Shown here one piece after another: positions 34,288-43,165 of a stretch of DNA of 64,000 nt. The stretch lies in contig JACJGO010000028.1 of the NCBI GenBank assembly GCA_014163555.1, positions 1 to 64,000 of the forward strand, written 5' to 3'. How positions within the stretch are numbered: the first letter of the stretch is position 1; every line of letters starts with the position of its first letter. The notes under the pieces are model-generated. The model worked only from the letters and a program-made list of their open reading frames with translations. It made no database searches and was not told where the DNA came from. The position numbers were made by a program, and so were the translations under genes. The stretch is from Flavisolibacter longurius (GTDB lineage Bacteria > Bacteroidota > Bacteroidia > Chitinophagales > Chitinophagaceae).

Positions 34288-35094
34288 TTAATTGAAGCCC
34301 GTTTCGATGTACCAGCCAATCAGTCCCCGCGAAAGCAGGGTCCAGACAACAACCGTTAACAGGGCCACGAGCGATACGGCCAACCCGTGGCGAAAGCTCT
34401 TTCCCGGAAGAAAGCGGTAGTAGGTATAAGCCCGGTAAAATGCTTCCCAGGCAAGAAAAAGATAGATACCCATAAGATAATAGGCGGTACCCCTAGCCAG
34501 TAAAAGAAAAGGGGTAATAATGCAAATAAAAAACAACGCATTGAACCCGGCAATGTAAAGATTGGCAACCAGATGTTCAGTGTAATTGTATCCCGACTTT
34601 CTGAAAAAAAGAAAAAAAAGCAGGGCGACGAGCGGCGTCACAGCCATGTTCACATAGTTGGAATACCGGGCCATGAAGTTGGTGGCCGCTTCGGCCCTTT
34701 CGAGCTTTGCCAATCTGCGTTCCCGAACGGTGGGATCGGGTATTTTGCTTACGGCTTCCTTCATGGCCGCCATGTTCACTCCCTGCATGGGTTTAAAGGT
34801 TATTTGCACAAACAGAAACAGACCGACCACAATAAAAAAGAAGTTCAACGGACTAAAATATTTTTTCCGTTTGCCGCGGACATATTCCCTGGCCACAATG
34901 CCCGGACGCAGAGCCAACTGGCGGATCAGGTAAAAGATGCCCTTATCTGCATGCGTGAAATAATGTACCGCTTCATGGGCCAGGTGCGGCATGCTGAGAC
35001 GGTGTGTATGCGCCGTTTGGCCGCAGTGCGAACAAAAGTTCTGTTTTGCATCGAGTACAGTACCGCAATTCAGGCATTCATCAGTTGTGTGCAT
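34288..35094 (-). CDS. DUF3667 membrane protein with zinc ribbon
   Basis: This 268-residue protein has an N-terminal zinc ribbon (Cys7, Cys10, Cys21, Cys24, in CLNCG and CSHCG) followed by the DUF3667 region LRPGIVAREYVRGKRKKYFSPLNFFFIVVGLFLFVQ, with the basic RGKRKKY motif before the first membrane helix. Helices follow near 85-100, 155-168, 185-200, 208-222 and 242-258. The family is common in Bacteroidota and of unknown function. It is monocistronic and convergent with the APC permease. Confidence 0.85.
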   Translation of the reverse strand: MHTTDECLNCGTVLDAKQNFCSHCGQTAHTHRLSMPHLAHEAVHYFTHADKGIFYLIRQLALRPGIVAREYVRGKRKKYFSPLNFFFIVVGLFLFVQITFKPMQGVNMAAMKEAVSKIPDPTVRERRLAKLERAEAATNFMARYSNYVNMAVTPLVALLFFLFFRKSGYNYTEHLVANLYIAGFNALFFICIITPFLLLARGTAYYLMGIYLFLAWEAFYRAYTYYRFLPGKSFRHGLAVSLVALLTVVVWTLLSRGLIGWYIETGFN

Positions 35095-35133
35095 AGAAAA
35101 AATTTGCGCAACAGATTTCGTTTCTAACCTGTT

Positions 35134-37560
35134 TTATTCGCCACAACCCATCATCGCGTCTCCATCGCCAATGGGTGCACCGGGCGGGATGGTTATGTGT
35201 TGAGTGGGTTTTGCTTTTTCCGGCGCTTTCATTCTTTCCAATGTAAGCAGGTAATACCCACCGTCTTTTGTGTCCGCCTTGCTGCCGGATAACGCCGTTG
35301 TTTTGATTTCATCCAAAACTTTCAGAACGGCAGCTTTCGTGGCAAAACTGGCTGCCTCGTTTTCGGTTGCTGCTAACAGGTAGGTTAACACCAACTGTTC
35401 GTTCTGGCGCTGGATCAACCCGGCAAAACCCTGTTGACGGGTTGCCCGCCAGGTACGGGCTAATACAGTTTTTAGCATTTCCGTCAGGCCAAGTCCGTTT
35501 TTGTCCTCGTCTGCCTGTGCCAGGCGGTTGAGGCGTGCTAAATGAAACAGAAAAGAAAGCGGCAGGTCGGCGCCGGTTTCCGCTACCGCCATCGGATCAA
35601 AAGAAAGCCCGGTGCGGCGGTTGAAAAGTTCCCGGTTGTAATCATAACCGGCCGGTCGCGGTGGAATTAATTTGGTGATGGTTGTTGGCAAAGCCAGAAA
35701 AGAAGGCTCCAGGCAATCCAGAACAGCATTCAGGGCTTTGACCTGCTCCCATTTTGGAACGGGTGCGGTGGCAGCCTGGCCATCGCCTCGTACGGCATAA
35801 CTGTATTGTTGTCCGCCCACCAGTTTGGTAACCGCTTCTACCTGGTAACGGTGAAAAAGGTAAACCGGTACCAGCACTTCTTCCAGTGTTGCCATAGGAT
35901 CGCCTTTGCGGATGTTGGCCTCACCAAACTGCGACAAGGCTTTTTTCCGTACAGCAACTACCTCCTGCAAACCGGCAACCGCATTGTTGGATACATCCCA
36001 AAGATGCGCTGTGGGATGCAAGCCACCTGGATCACGGGCATCCCTATCCGAAATAAAGCTGAGCCCTTTTGTTCGAGCATCGTTCAGGATTTTTTCCAGG
36101 GCTGCTTTTTCATCCACACCCTGCGGAAACTGCGCATAGCCATAGGTGATGCTGACCTTGTCCCAATCGCCAATGCTGTTGGTGTAGGCATCCTGCAGGT
36201 CAATCTCCCCTTTTGTATTCAGTTTTACAACCGGTGGTGGGTAATCCATTACACTGGCCCTGTTCTGCGCACTGGAGATATAATTATGCAAGAGACCTAA
36301 GGTATGTCCGATTTCGTGTGCGGACAATTGCTTTAACCGCTGGAGGGCCATTTGCAGCATTTTATTATCTGCCGGCACTCCATTCTCAAACGGTGCCAGC
36401 AAGCCCTGTGCAATCAGGTAATCCTGCCGTACCCGCAGGGAGCCAAGGGTGACATTTCCTTTCAGGATCTCACCGGTGCGGGGATCTACCACGGAACTGC
36501 CAAACGACCAGCCGCGGGTTGACCGGTGGACCCAGTTGATCATGTTGTAGCGCAGGTCCATCGGGTCGGCAGTATCGGGTAAGAGCTTTACTTGAAATGC
36601 ATTGCGGAAGCCGGCGGCCTCAAAGGCTGCATTCCACCAGGAAGCGCCTTCCAAAAGTGCAGAGCGGATGGGTTCCGGCGTACCGTTGTCGAGATAGTAC
36701 ACGATCGGTTTTACCGCTTCGCTTACGGGTGCAGAAGGTTCTTTTTTTTGCAGGCGGTGACGGACGATAAATCGCTTTTGTATCGGTTCCGTAACCGGTG
36801 TGCTGAAATCGAAATAGCTGCGGGCAATAAACGACGAACGCGGATCGTATGCACGGGGTGTATAGTTCGCATCGGGCAGTTGTACAAACGAATGATGCAT
36901 TCGCAAAGTAATGGCTTCCGCCGATGGCGCCACAGAAGCCACAAAAGCACCCGGCCGGCTGTCGTTGTTCACAAACGTAACTGTTGTTTCAATCTCAGTA
37001 TTGAGCGGAAAATTTTTGGTGCGGGGCAAATAAATCGCGGAGCGGCTTTGGTCAATGGCATAAGAGCCCTGGTTGGTGCGGCGAAATGTATTGGCTACGT
37101 TCATGGCATCCCGCAACAAAAAAGCAGTGGCATCGACCAACACGGCGCCATTGCTTTCCGCTTCCACAACAAAACCCCAAATGGTTGAAGTGGCAAACGA
37201 TTCCTCTACCGCCCTGCGTTCGGCCGCATTGCTGGTGGTGGCCCGGAAATTAAAATTGGGCTCGGTCAAAAGCAGTTTGTTACCGGTGCGGTTGATGCGC
37301 AAAAGTGAAGTGCGACCTATAATGCCGCGATCCAATCCCACATCATTGGACCCCAATCCTGCAGGCAAGGAGGTTTGGTAAAGAATCTCTGTAGTTTGTG
37401 CTGGAATCTGCAGCCAGATTTTTCCTAGAGCTTCGTCCCAATAAAACGGAAAAAAGCCGGGATAGGCTTTCATGTTTTTCGTTTTCTCTTCAATGGTTGT
37501 TAGCTTTTGTGCAGAGGAAAAAAATGGAAATAGAATAAGAAGCAGGATCGTAATTCTCAT
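35134..37560 (-). CDS. Secreted zinc-dependent metalloprotease (DUF5117/DUF4953 type)
   Basis: This 808-residue exported protease has a signal of about 17 residues. The N-terminal domain (about 20-190) fits the DUF5117 type that precedes this family's catalytic domain. The zinc site reads HEIGHTLGLLHN (His415, Glu416, His419, His425), an HExxHxxGxxH metzincin-like site with VMDYPPP as the following Met-turn region. The C-terminal 350 residues are helical and of DUF4953 type. It probably degrades proteins or peptides outside the inner membrane. No T9SS domain is seen, so secretion beyond the periplasm is uncertain. It stands alone on the minus strand. Confidence 0.9.
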   Translation of the reverse strand: MRITILLLILFPFFSSAQKLTTIEEKTKNMKAYPGFFPFYWDEALGKIWLQIPAQTTEILYQTSLPAGLGSNDVGLDRGIIGRTSLLRINRTGNKLLLTEPNFNFRATTSNAAERRAVEESFATSTIWGFVVEAESNGAVLVDATAFLLRDAMNVANTFRRTNQGSYAIDQSRSAIYLPRTKNFPLNTEIETTVTFVNNDSRPGAFVASVAPSAEAITLRMHHSFVQLPDANYTPRAYDPRSSFIARSYFDFSTPVTEPIQKRFIVRHRLQKKEPSAPVSEAVKPIVYYLDNGTPEPIRSALLEGASWWNAAFEAAGFRNAFQVKLLPDTADPMDLRYNMINWVHRSTRGWSFGSSVVDPRTGEILKGNVTLGSLRVRQDYLIAQGLLAPFENGVPADNKMLQMALQRLKQLSAHEIGHTLGLLHNYISSAQNRASVMDYPPPVVKLNTKGEIDLQDAYTNSIGDWDKVSITYGYAQFPQGVDEKAALEKILNDARTKGLSFISDRDARDPGGLHPTAHLWDVSNNAVAGLQEVVAVRKKALSQFGEANIRKGDPMATLEEVLVPVYLFHRYQVEAVTKLVGGQQYSYAVRGDGQAATAPVPKWEQVKALNAVLDCLEPSFLALPTTITKLIPPRPAGYDYNRELFNRRTGLSFDPMAVAETGADLPLSFLFHLARLNRLAQADEDKNGLGLTEMLKTVLARTWRATRQQGFAGLIQRQNEQLVLTYLLAATENEAASFATKAAVLKVLDEIKTTALSGSKADTKDGGYYLLTLERMKAPEKAKPTQHITIPPGAPIGDGDAMMGCGE

Positions 37561-37727
37561 GAAGTGGCTGGTTTTGCGAGAACCAATTTACGGCCTTTGA
37601 TGAGAACTTTGTTTTCGTATAAAATTTTATTCAATCTGCACCTATCCAACAACGTTACTGTTGCCGACTCAGTGCTGGCCCTTTCAATGTAACATCATTC
37701 TGGCAGCTATAGGCACAAAAAAGCCAC

Positions 37728-37753
37728 CTCCCCTTAATCGAAAGCGGCTTTTT
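37728..37753 (-). terminator. Terminator of the ddl-PASTA-rhodanese unit
   Basis: AAAAAGCC (37728-37735) pairs with GGCTTTTT (37746-37753). On the minus strand the second arm continues as GGCTTTTTTGTG, giving the T-run after the rhodanese stop. Confidence 0.75.
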
Positions 37754-37768
37754 ATACGATGTCATTTC

Positions 37769-38089
37769 TTATTTCGGCTGTCCGTATTTGTCGATCCAGG
37801 CCAGGATGCCCCCTTGAACATTGACGGTGTTTTTAAAACCCATCTGGTCGAGAATAGTGCAAGCCATGGCACTGCGCTTACCGCTACGGCAGTGAATGAT
37901 AACCTCTTCGTCCTTCAAGTCTTCCAGTTCATCCAGGTCCATCATCTGAAATTTTCCCAGGGGAATCAGCTTTGCGCCCAGGTTGGCTTCTTCGTATTCG
38001 TGCGGTTCGCGGCAATCAATCAAATTGATCTTTTCGCCGTTGTCAATACGGGTCTTTAGTTCTTCAACCGTGATTTCTTTCATATGCAT
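37769..38089 (-). CDS. Rhodanese-like single-domain protein
   Basis: This 106-residue protein is a full single rhodanese domain: INLIDCREPHEYEEANL (21-37), IPLGKFQ, and the active-site loop VIIHCRSGKRSA with Cys67, which carries a persulfide in sulfurtransferases. The GKRS loop length fits sulfurtransferase rather than phosphatase relatives. Its ATG overlaps the PASTA gene's TAA by one base (TAATG), so the two are translationally coupled; a second ATG two codons later (MKEITVEEL) is an alternative start. The operon link to cell-wall genes is unexplained. Confidence 0.92.
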   Translation of the reverse strand: MHMKEITVEELKTRIDNGEKINLIDCREPHEYEEANLGAKLIPLGKFQMMDLDELEDLKDEEVIIHCRSGKRSAMACTILDQMGFKNTVNVQGGILAWIDKYGQPK

Positions 38090-38919
38090 TAATATTCGTT
38101 GGGTTCTTCGATGTCAGGCGGTCTGGCCGCATTTTCAAGGGAATCCACATTCGGCTTTTCCGTTTGCAGCCAGATATCGATCATTTGCCCTGCCCGCATG
38201 GTCAGTCGTTTGCCGTCCAGCGTAGTGGGTGCCGGACGCTGCCGGTAAACGAAGGCATTGGCCGAATCACTTACACCTGGATTAAAAACCGGCGCTCCAA
38301 GAATAATTCCCTGCGCATCCAATAAAGCCCTTGCTTCTTCATAAGTAAGGCCCAGGAGTTTGGGAACCACAATGGCCTCGTTGCCCACACCGCTGCCCAG
38401 CACCAGGTCAACCGGCGTGCCCACCTTGATGGTTGATCCCGGCAGAATGGTTCTTCCCTGGTACAGTACTTCCAACACGGTGTTTTTGGCAAAGTCGGTG
38501 CGGTATGATGTATCGCCGACTTTCAGACCGATGTTGCGGATCACCATTTCGGCATTGCGGAAGCTTAATCCGCTGAGCTTTGGCAGTTCAATATCCGGGG
38601 CAACAAACCGGTTGATGGTCACGTATACAGTACGGTTTACTTTTACGACGGCATCGGCTTCGGGTACCTGGCGCAGAACCATACCGCGGGGAATGGAATC
38701 ATAAAATACCGAATCCTGTATCACCAGTTCAAATCCTTTCTCTTCCAGCATGGCTTGTACGTCATCCAGCTTTTTGCCGGTTACCAAGGGAACCGTGTTG
38801 GATTCGCCGTGCTTGGTGATCCAGTTCAGCGAAACGATAAACAGAAACAGCAGGATAAATAACAGGGCCAGGGCCAGCAATATGTGAAACCAAATTGGTT
38901 TTTTGGATAATAAGCTCAA
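38089..38919 (-). CDS. Three-PASTA-domain membrane protein
   Basis: This 276-residue protein has one N-terminal membrane helix (about 10-34, FHILLALALLFILLFLFIVSLNWI) followed by three PASTA domains: VPLVTGKKLDDVQAMLEEKG, LPKLSGLSFRNAEMVIRNIG and VPKLLGLTYEEARALLDAQG mark their starts. PASTA domains bind peptidoglycan fragments and usually sit on Ser/Thr kinases or PBPs; no kinase domain is present. The frame is open to 39051, but the upstream codons lie in a simple-word intergenic repeat. No ATG or GTG exists before the helix, so TTG 38919 is the likely start. It sits between ddl and a rhodanese. Confidence 0.85.
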   Translation of the reverse strand: MSLLSKKPIWFHILLALALLFILLFLFIVSLNWITKHGESNTVPLVTGKKLDDVQAMLEEKGFELVIQDSVFYDSIPRGMVLRQVPEADAVVKVNRTVYVTINRFVAPDIELPKLSGLSFRNAEMVIRNIGLKVGDTSYRTDFAKNTVLEVLYQGRTILPGSTIKVGTPVDLVLGSGVGNEAIVVPKLLGLTYEEARALLDAQGIILGAPVFNPGVSDSANAFVYRQRPAPTTLDGKRLTMRAGQMIDIWLQTEKPNVDSLENAARPPDIEEPNEY

Positions 38920-38956
38920 TGATAGTTGTTTTACTGTTTGAGGGCTGCAATATAGG

Positions 38957-39003
38957 AATTGAATATTGAACAGATAAACAAGGAACCGTGAATGTTGAAT
39001 GGG
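38957..39003. repeat. Simple-word intergenic repeat (TTGAATATTGAAC type)
   Basis: Between ddl and the PASTA gene lie two blocks of near-identical words, ATTGAATATTGAAC (38958-38971) and GTGAATGTTGAATGGG (38988-39003). Such word stretches are found only in gaps in this window, which also argues against a longer PASTA reading frame. Confidence 0.45.
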
Positions 39004-39091
39004 TTGTCCATTTGGATTTGGACCCCATCTTATATACTTGTGGCTTAGCATTCTTCAACATTACTTACTCGCCTGTTCTGCCATTCCAATC

Positions 39092-40081
39092 CTACCGGTT
39101 CTCCAGCGCTTCTTCTACCAGCATCGTATAAAAGTCGGTCAGGTTCCAGCCCCTGGCTCTTACCTGTTGCGGAATCACGCTGGCATCGCTTTGCCCGGGA
39201 ATGGTATTGATTTCGAGCAGGAAAGGCTGGCCTTTTTCTTCATTGAAGATAAAATCCATACGTACCACGCCACGGCAATTGAATACATGGTAAACCCGCG
39301 AAGCCGTTTCTTCCAGGGCAGCTTTCCATTCCTCGGGCATCTCGGCAGGCGTGGTTTCGGAAGATTTTCCCTGGTATTTGGCTTCGAAATCAAAAAATTC
39401 ATTGTGCGCCACGACTTCTGTAATAGGCAGTACAATTATATCGCCTTTGGAACGAAAAACGCCAACCGTAAACTCACGGCCTTGGATCATTTCTTCCACT
39501 AATACCTGGTCGTCTTCTTTAAAGGCTTTTTCAATGGCTGCACCCAGGGCTTCTGACGCCTGATTAACTTTTGACATGCCAATGCTGGAGCCGCCATTAT
39601 TAGGCTTTACAAACACGGGGAAGTTCATTGTTGCGGCCTCCTGATCAGCCGTTTGCAACTGGCTCTTGAAGAAAAGTTTCGACTTGGCAACATTGATACC
39701 GGCCGCGCCGGCTACTGCTGTTGTGTACCGTTTGTTGAAGGTCAATGCCGAAGTTGCCGCGTTACATGAAGTGTAGGGTAATCCCAGCACATCAAAATAC
39801 CCCTGTAGTTTGCCGTCTTCCCCGGGGGTGCCGTGCATGCCGATAAAAACAGCATCAAAAGTGAGTTTTGAACCCGCCACCGAAATGCTGAAATCATTTT
39901 TATCAACGGGAATGCGGGCCTCTTCACCGGTTTTGTAAAACCAGCCCTCAGGCGTTACGTCTATCAGGTAAACGTCAAATTTGTTTTTGTCGAGGTGGTT
40001 GTAGATGGTATTGGCCGAACGGTAAGAAATGACGGCTTCGCCGGAGTAGCCGCCGGTAACAAGGGCTATTTTTTTCTTCAT
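39092..40081 (-). CDS. ddl: D-alanine--D-alanine ligase
   Basis: This 329-residue ATP-grasp enzyme joins two D-alanines for peptidoglycan precursor synthesis in the cytosol. It shows the N-terminal IALVTGGYSGEAVISY, HGTPGEDGKLQGYFDVLGLPYT (the Ddl substrate loop), NKRYTTAVAGAAGI, FVKPNNGGSSIGMSKV, VLVEEMIQGREFTVGV, and the C-terminal ATP-grasp residues VVRMDFIFNEEKGQPFLLEINTIPGQS. Length and motifs are normal. It is the first gene of a minus-strand unit with the PASTA protein and rhodanese, and divergent from the DUF6089 gene. Confidence 0.96.
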   Translation of the reverse strand: MKKKIALVTGGYSGEAVISYRSANTIYNHLDKNKFDVYLIDVTPEGWFYKTGEEARIPVDKNDFSISVAGSKLTFDAVFIGMHGTPGEDGKLQGYFDVLGLPYTSCNAATSALTFNKRYTTAVAGAAGINVAKSKLFFKSQLQTADQEAATMNFPVFVKPNNGGSSIGMSKVNQASEALGAAIEKAFKEDDQVLVEEMIQGREFTVGVFRSKGDIIVLPITEVVAHNEFFDFEAKYQGKSSETTPAEMPEEWKAALEETASRVYHVFNCRGVVRMDFIFNEEKGQPFLLEINTIPGQSDASVIPQQVRARGWNLTDFYTMLVEEALENR

Positions 40082-40165
40082 CCGTCAAAACTAAACGGAA
40101 ATGCAATAGTAACGACAAAGAAACGTTTTATCCCTTGCGGGTGATTCTTCACCGACGGGAAGTCT

Positions 40166-40173
40166 TAGTTTTG
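40166..40173 (+). promoter_or_regulatory. -7 promoter element TAGTTTTG
   Basis: TAGTTTTG fits TAnnTTTG exactly and lies 83 bp before the DUF6089 start. No good TTTG -33 is at 19-21 bp upstream (a TTG lies about 28 bp away), so support is partial. Confidence 0.4.
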
Positions 40174-40255
40174 CCTGAATTCTTATGAGAAGATGGTAAA
40201 TTAGTGTATGTTAGCCTGTCCAAACAGACCCCTGAAACGAAAAACGTAACTGCAA

Positions 40256-41017
40256 TTGACTCAAAAACTTACCAAGTATTTGTATCTGAATGTGATCCTG
40301 GTGTTATTTACCGGATGGCAGGCGTCTGCGCAGTTGCTTTCAGAAGCAGGGTTTGGGTTGGGGGCCTCTATCTACCAGGGTGATCTATCACCGCACTGGA
40401 TTGGCGCTTACAACCGTCCGGGCATCAGTTTCCAGGTTACGGGGCAGCGCAACATTACATCTTTTCTCGCCATCCGCGCTGCTTATGCTTACGCTTCTAT
40501 CAGTGATAACGAAGAAGGGTATACCAGCGGCGTTCACCAGCAACGTAATTTTTCGTTCAAAGCGTCCATTAATGAACTTTCGGCACAACTCATTGTGAAC
40601 CCAAGCCTGAACAATGGCTGGGAAGAACCCGGCGACCTGCGACCTTACTTCTTTGGTGGTGTTGGTGTAGCCTTTATCCGGGTAGAGCGGGATTGGAGCC
40701 GGTTCAATTATAATTTTCCCTACTGGCAATCTTGGGTTTTACCTGGCCTCCGCCAAGATTCATTAAAACAGATCCCGAATAATATTCTCACCTTTCCTGT
40801 CGGAGTTGGCCTTCGCTACCAGATTGGGGATAATGTTGCCCTTTATGGTGAAGCCACCAAACGAATCGCCAACACCGAATACCTCGACGGTTTCAGTAAA
40901 TCGGCCAATCAAAAAGAAAACGATGGCTATTCCAGCATCATTTTCGGCTTGACATTCCGCTTGTTTAATGGAATGGGTGACCGTGGACGCATTGATTGTC
41001 CAAAAGACGTGTGGTAG
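40256..41017 (+). CDS. DUF6089-type outer-membrane beta-barrel protein
   Basis: This 253-residue exported protein has a signal of about 25 residues (YLYLNVILVLFTGWQASAQ). The mature sequence is a beta-barrel of the DUF6089 type: SEAGFGLGASIYQGDLSP, then GISFQVTGQRNITSFLAIRAAYAYASIS, LRPYFFGGVGVAFI, FPVGVGLRYQIGDNVALYGEATKRI, YSSIIFGLTFRLF near the end. Its opening is a TTG at 40256; there is no ATG before the signal. The family is a Bacteroidota outer-membrane protein of unknown function. Confidence 0.85.
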   Translation: MTQKLTKYLYLNVILVLFTGWQASAQLLSEAGFGLGASIYQGDLSPHWIGAYNRPGISFQVTGQRNITSFLAIRAAYAYASISDNEEGYTSGVHQQRNFSFKASINELSAQLIVNPSLNNGWEEPGDLRPYFFGGVGVAFIRVERDWSRFNYNFPYWQSWVLPGLRQDSLKQIPNNILTFPVGVGLRYQIGDNVALYGEATKRIANTEYLDGFSKSANQKENDGYSSIIFGLTFRLFNGMGDRGRIDCPKDVW

Positions 41018-41219
41018 TACTTTACCCTTACTGCAGCCCTTTTTAACTGCCCGCTTTTTGCTATGTTAAGCATTTTCGTTAACTATGCACACCTCCTGCG
41101 ACGCTTTTTGCAACCAATATTTTCTGACTTGTTAAATGATTATTTAGATAGTTGAATAAACAACTAAAATGTCGTTTATTCGTTTATTTATAAAACACGG
41201 AAATAAATCTTAGATATAC

Positions 41220-41510
41220 ATGCGTAAAGGAATAACGGAAAGCAATTCAACCACGCCCCTTACTTTGCAGATGCTACGCAAAATTGAAGATGAGGGATTT
41301 AAGTACGTTCAGGTTAAAGGATTGACGCTTGACAAGCATTACGACTATGTAGAACCCCATTTTCTGGTGCTGGTGCCAATGAAGGAACTTCCAAAAGCAC
41401 AGGAACTGAAAGACGTTTACGAACCCATCCCCAGCAGCCTGTTGAAACAATGGGCTACAGAAACCGATGATGCGCTGGAGATTGTCGTTTCTACCAAGCA
41501 GTTAAGCTAA
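41220..41510 (+). CDS. Small conserved-looking protein, unknown function
   Basis: This 96-residue cytosolic protein begins MRKGITESNSTTPLTLQMLRKIEDEGF and continues through YVQVKGLTLDKHYDYVEPHFLVLVPMKELP. It is preceded by an AT-rich leader with the inverted repeat GAATAAAC (41154-41161) / GTTTATTC (41174-41181), and followed by a terminator, so it is probably transcribed alone. No family is recognised; the size and clean boundaries make it likely real. Confidence 0.7.
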   Translation: MRKGITESNSTTPLTLQMLRKIEDEGFKYVQVKGLTLDKHYDYVEPHFLVLVPMKELPKAQELKDVYEPIPSSLLKQWATETDDALEIVVSTKQLS

Positions 41511-41574
41511 AACAGTAAAACTGAAACTGTTCCGAAACAGTTGTTACGTACAACAAGAATGAAAATCATTTTTT

Positions 41575-41606
41575 AAGAGCCATCATGTAAATGAATGGCT
41601 CTTTTT
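41575..41606 (+). terminator. Rho-independent terminator
   Basis: AAGAGCCAT (41575-41583) pairs with ATGGCTCTT (41595-41603) around an 11-nt loop, followed by TTT. It ends the 96-residue protein gene. Confidence 0.8.
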
Positions 41607-41703
41607 ATGTCTTGTCTTTGAACCGGGAAAAATGGGATGCATAGGAATTGTGTGATCGTTTTAGATTAATACGGTCCTTTCCTTTCATCCAATCCATCCC
41701 AGT

Positions 41704-43017
41704 TCAGACAACTTCTCCTTCCAGATCGTAATCGTAGGCTTTGGTGATTTTTACATTCACAAATTCGCCAACTTTTACCCTTCCCTTCTCGCCAGGTTGA
41801 ATGATCACCTCGTTATCTACCTCGACGCTATCAAACTCGGTACGGCCCAGGTAACGGCCGGCTTCTTTTTTATCAACCAGTACTTTAAAGGTCTGTCCTA
41901 CTTTCTCCTGGTTTTTTTCAAGGCTGATCTGCTGCTGTACGGCCATGATGTCTTCAGCGCGGCGTTGCTTTTCTTCTGCAGGCACGCTGTCTGCCAGATC
42001 GTAAGCGGAGGTATTTTCTTCGTGCGAATAGGTAAAGATCCCTACCCTGTCGAAACGCTGCCGCTCGAGGAAACCTTTCAACTCTTCCACATCATCCAGG
42101 GTCTCATCCGGGAAACCGGTGATCAGCGTAGTGCGCAGGCAAATGCCCGGTACCGTCTCGCGGATACCGGCCACCAGTTCTTCCATTTCGGTCCGGGTAA
42201 TCTGGCGGCGCATGGCCTTCAGCATGTTGTCGGCCGCATGCTGCAGGGGCATATCCAAATAGTTACAGATATTTTCCCGCTCCTTCATCACCTCTAATAT
42301 TTCCATGGGGAATTTATGCGGGTAAACATAATGAAGGCGAATCCATTCAATTCCCCTTACATCGCTCAGGCGGCGAAGCAGGTCGGACAAGGCTCTTTTT
42401 TTATACAGATCGAGACCGTAATAGGTTAATTCCTGGGCAATGAGCATGATTTCTTTCACGCCGCGGCTGGCCAATATCTCGGCTTCTCTTACCAGGTCAT
42501 CGATAGAGCGGCTTATGTGGGCTCCCCTCATCAAGGGAATGGCGCAAAACGCACAAGTACGGTTGCAGCCTTCCGAAATTTTCATGTAAGCATAATGCTG
42601 CGGTGTAGCAAGAAGTCGTTCGCCCATCAATTCAGCCCGGTAATCCACCTCAAATTTTTTCAGCATCAGCGGCAATTCCATTGTTCCAAACCAGGCATCC
42701 ACTTCGGGAATGCTTTGCTCCAGATCGTCGCGGTAACGCTGGCTCAAACAACCGGTCACATAAACTTTATCCAGCTTTCCCCGCTGCTTCAAGGCTACCT
42801 GCTCCAGGATTGTGTTCACACTTTCTTCTTTTGCCTTGTCGATAAAGCCACAGGTATTTACCACCACGATGTTGTGGTCACGCCTGGTGCTTTCGTGGAC
42901 CACATCAATCTCGGCTGCCCGCAACTGGCCACTCAGCACTTCGCTGTCCACCATGTTTTTGCTGCAACCCAGTGTAATAATGTTAACCTTGTCTTTTTTC
43001 AGCGTCCTCGCTTTCAT
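41704..43017 (-). CDS. rimO: Ribosomal protein S12 methylthiotransferase RimO
   Basis: This 437-residue protein is a methylthiotransferase of the radical SAM family. The N-terminal MTTase domain holds the second cluster's Cys18, Cys56 and Cys90. The radical SAM motif CNRTCAFC gives Cys151, Cys155 and Cys158. The C-terminal TRAM domain (from about 370) binds RNA or the ribosome. The family wording (VNIITLGCSKNMVDSE, NTCGFIDKAKEESV, RLHYVYPHKFPMEILEVMKE, GFPDETLDDVEEL) separates RimO from MiaB. It methylthiolates Asp in ribosomal protein S12. It is divergent from nhaA across 148 bp. Confidence 0.96.
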   Translation of the reverse strand: MKARTLKKDKVNIITLGCSKNMVDSEVLSGQLRAAEIDVVHESTRRDHNIVVVNTCGFIDKAKEESVNTILEQVALKQRGKLDKVYVTGCLSQRYRDDLEQSIPEVDAWFGTMELPLMLKKFEVDYRAELMGERLLATPQHYAYMKISEGCNRTCAFCAIPLMRGAHISRSIDDLVREAEILASRGVKEIMLIAQELTYYGLDLYKKRALSDLLRRLSDVRGIEWIRLHYVYPHKFPMEILEVMKERENICNYLDMPLQHAADNMLKAMRRQITRTEMEELVAGIRETVPGICLRTTLITGFPDETLDDVEELKGFLERQRFDRVGIFTYSHEENTSAYDLADSVPAEEKQRRAEDIMAVQQQISLEKNQEKVGQTFKVLVDKKEAGRYLGRTEFDSVEVDNEVIIQPGEKGRVKVGEFVNVKITKAYDYDLEGEVV

Positions 43018-43165
43018 GCATTTGTCTGTTTACCGGTAAATTTGGCCGGCAAAGCTAACCATTCTTTGCGGGTAGCGTTGTTTAGGATTTGGTAAATGCT
43101 CTGCAGCATCTGCAGCATTTTTTTGCGAACCATAGAAAGGGAGATAAACCCGGAAACCGATTATT

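Noticed and set aside
41524-41557. AACTGTT/AACAGTT and TTGTTACGTACAACAA inverted repeats after the 96-residue gene
   Set aside because: Short arms and no T-run; the true terminator is the adjacent hairpin at 41575-41606.
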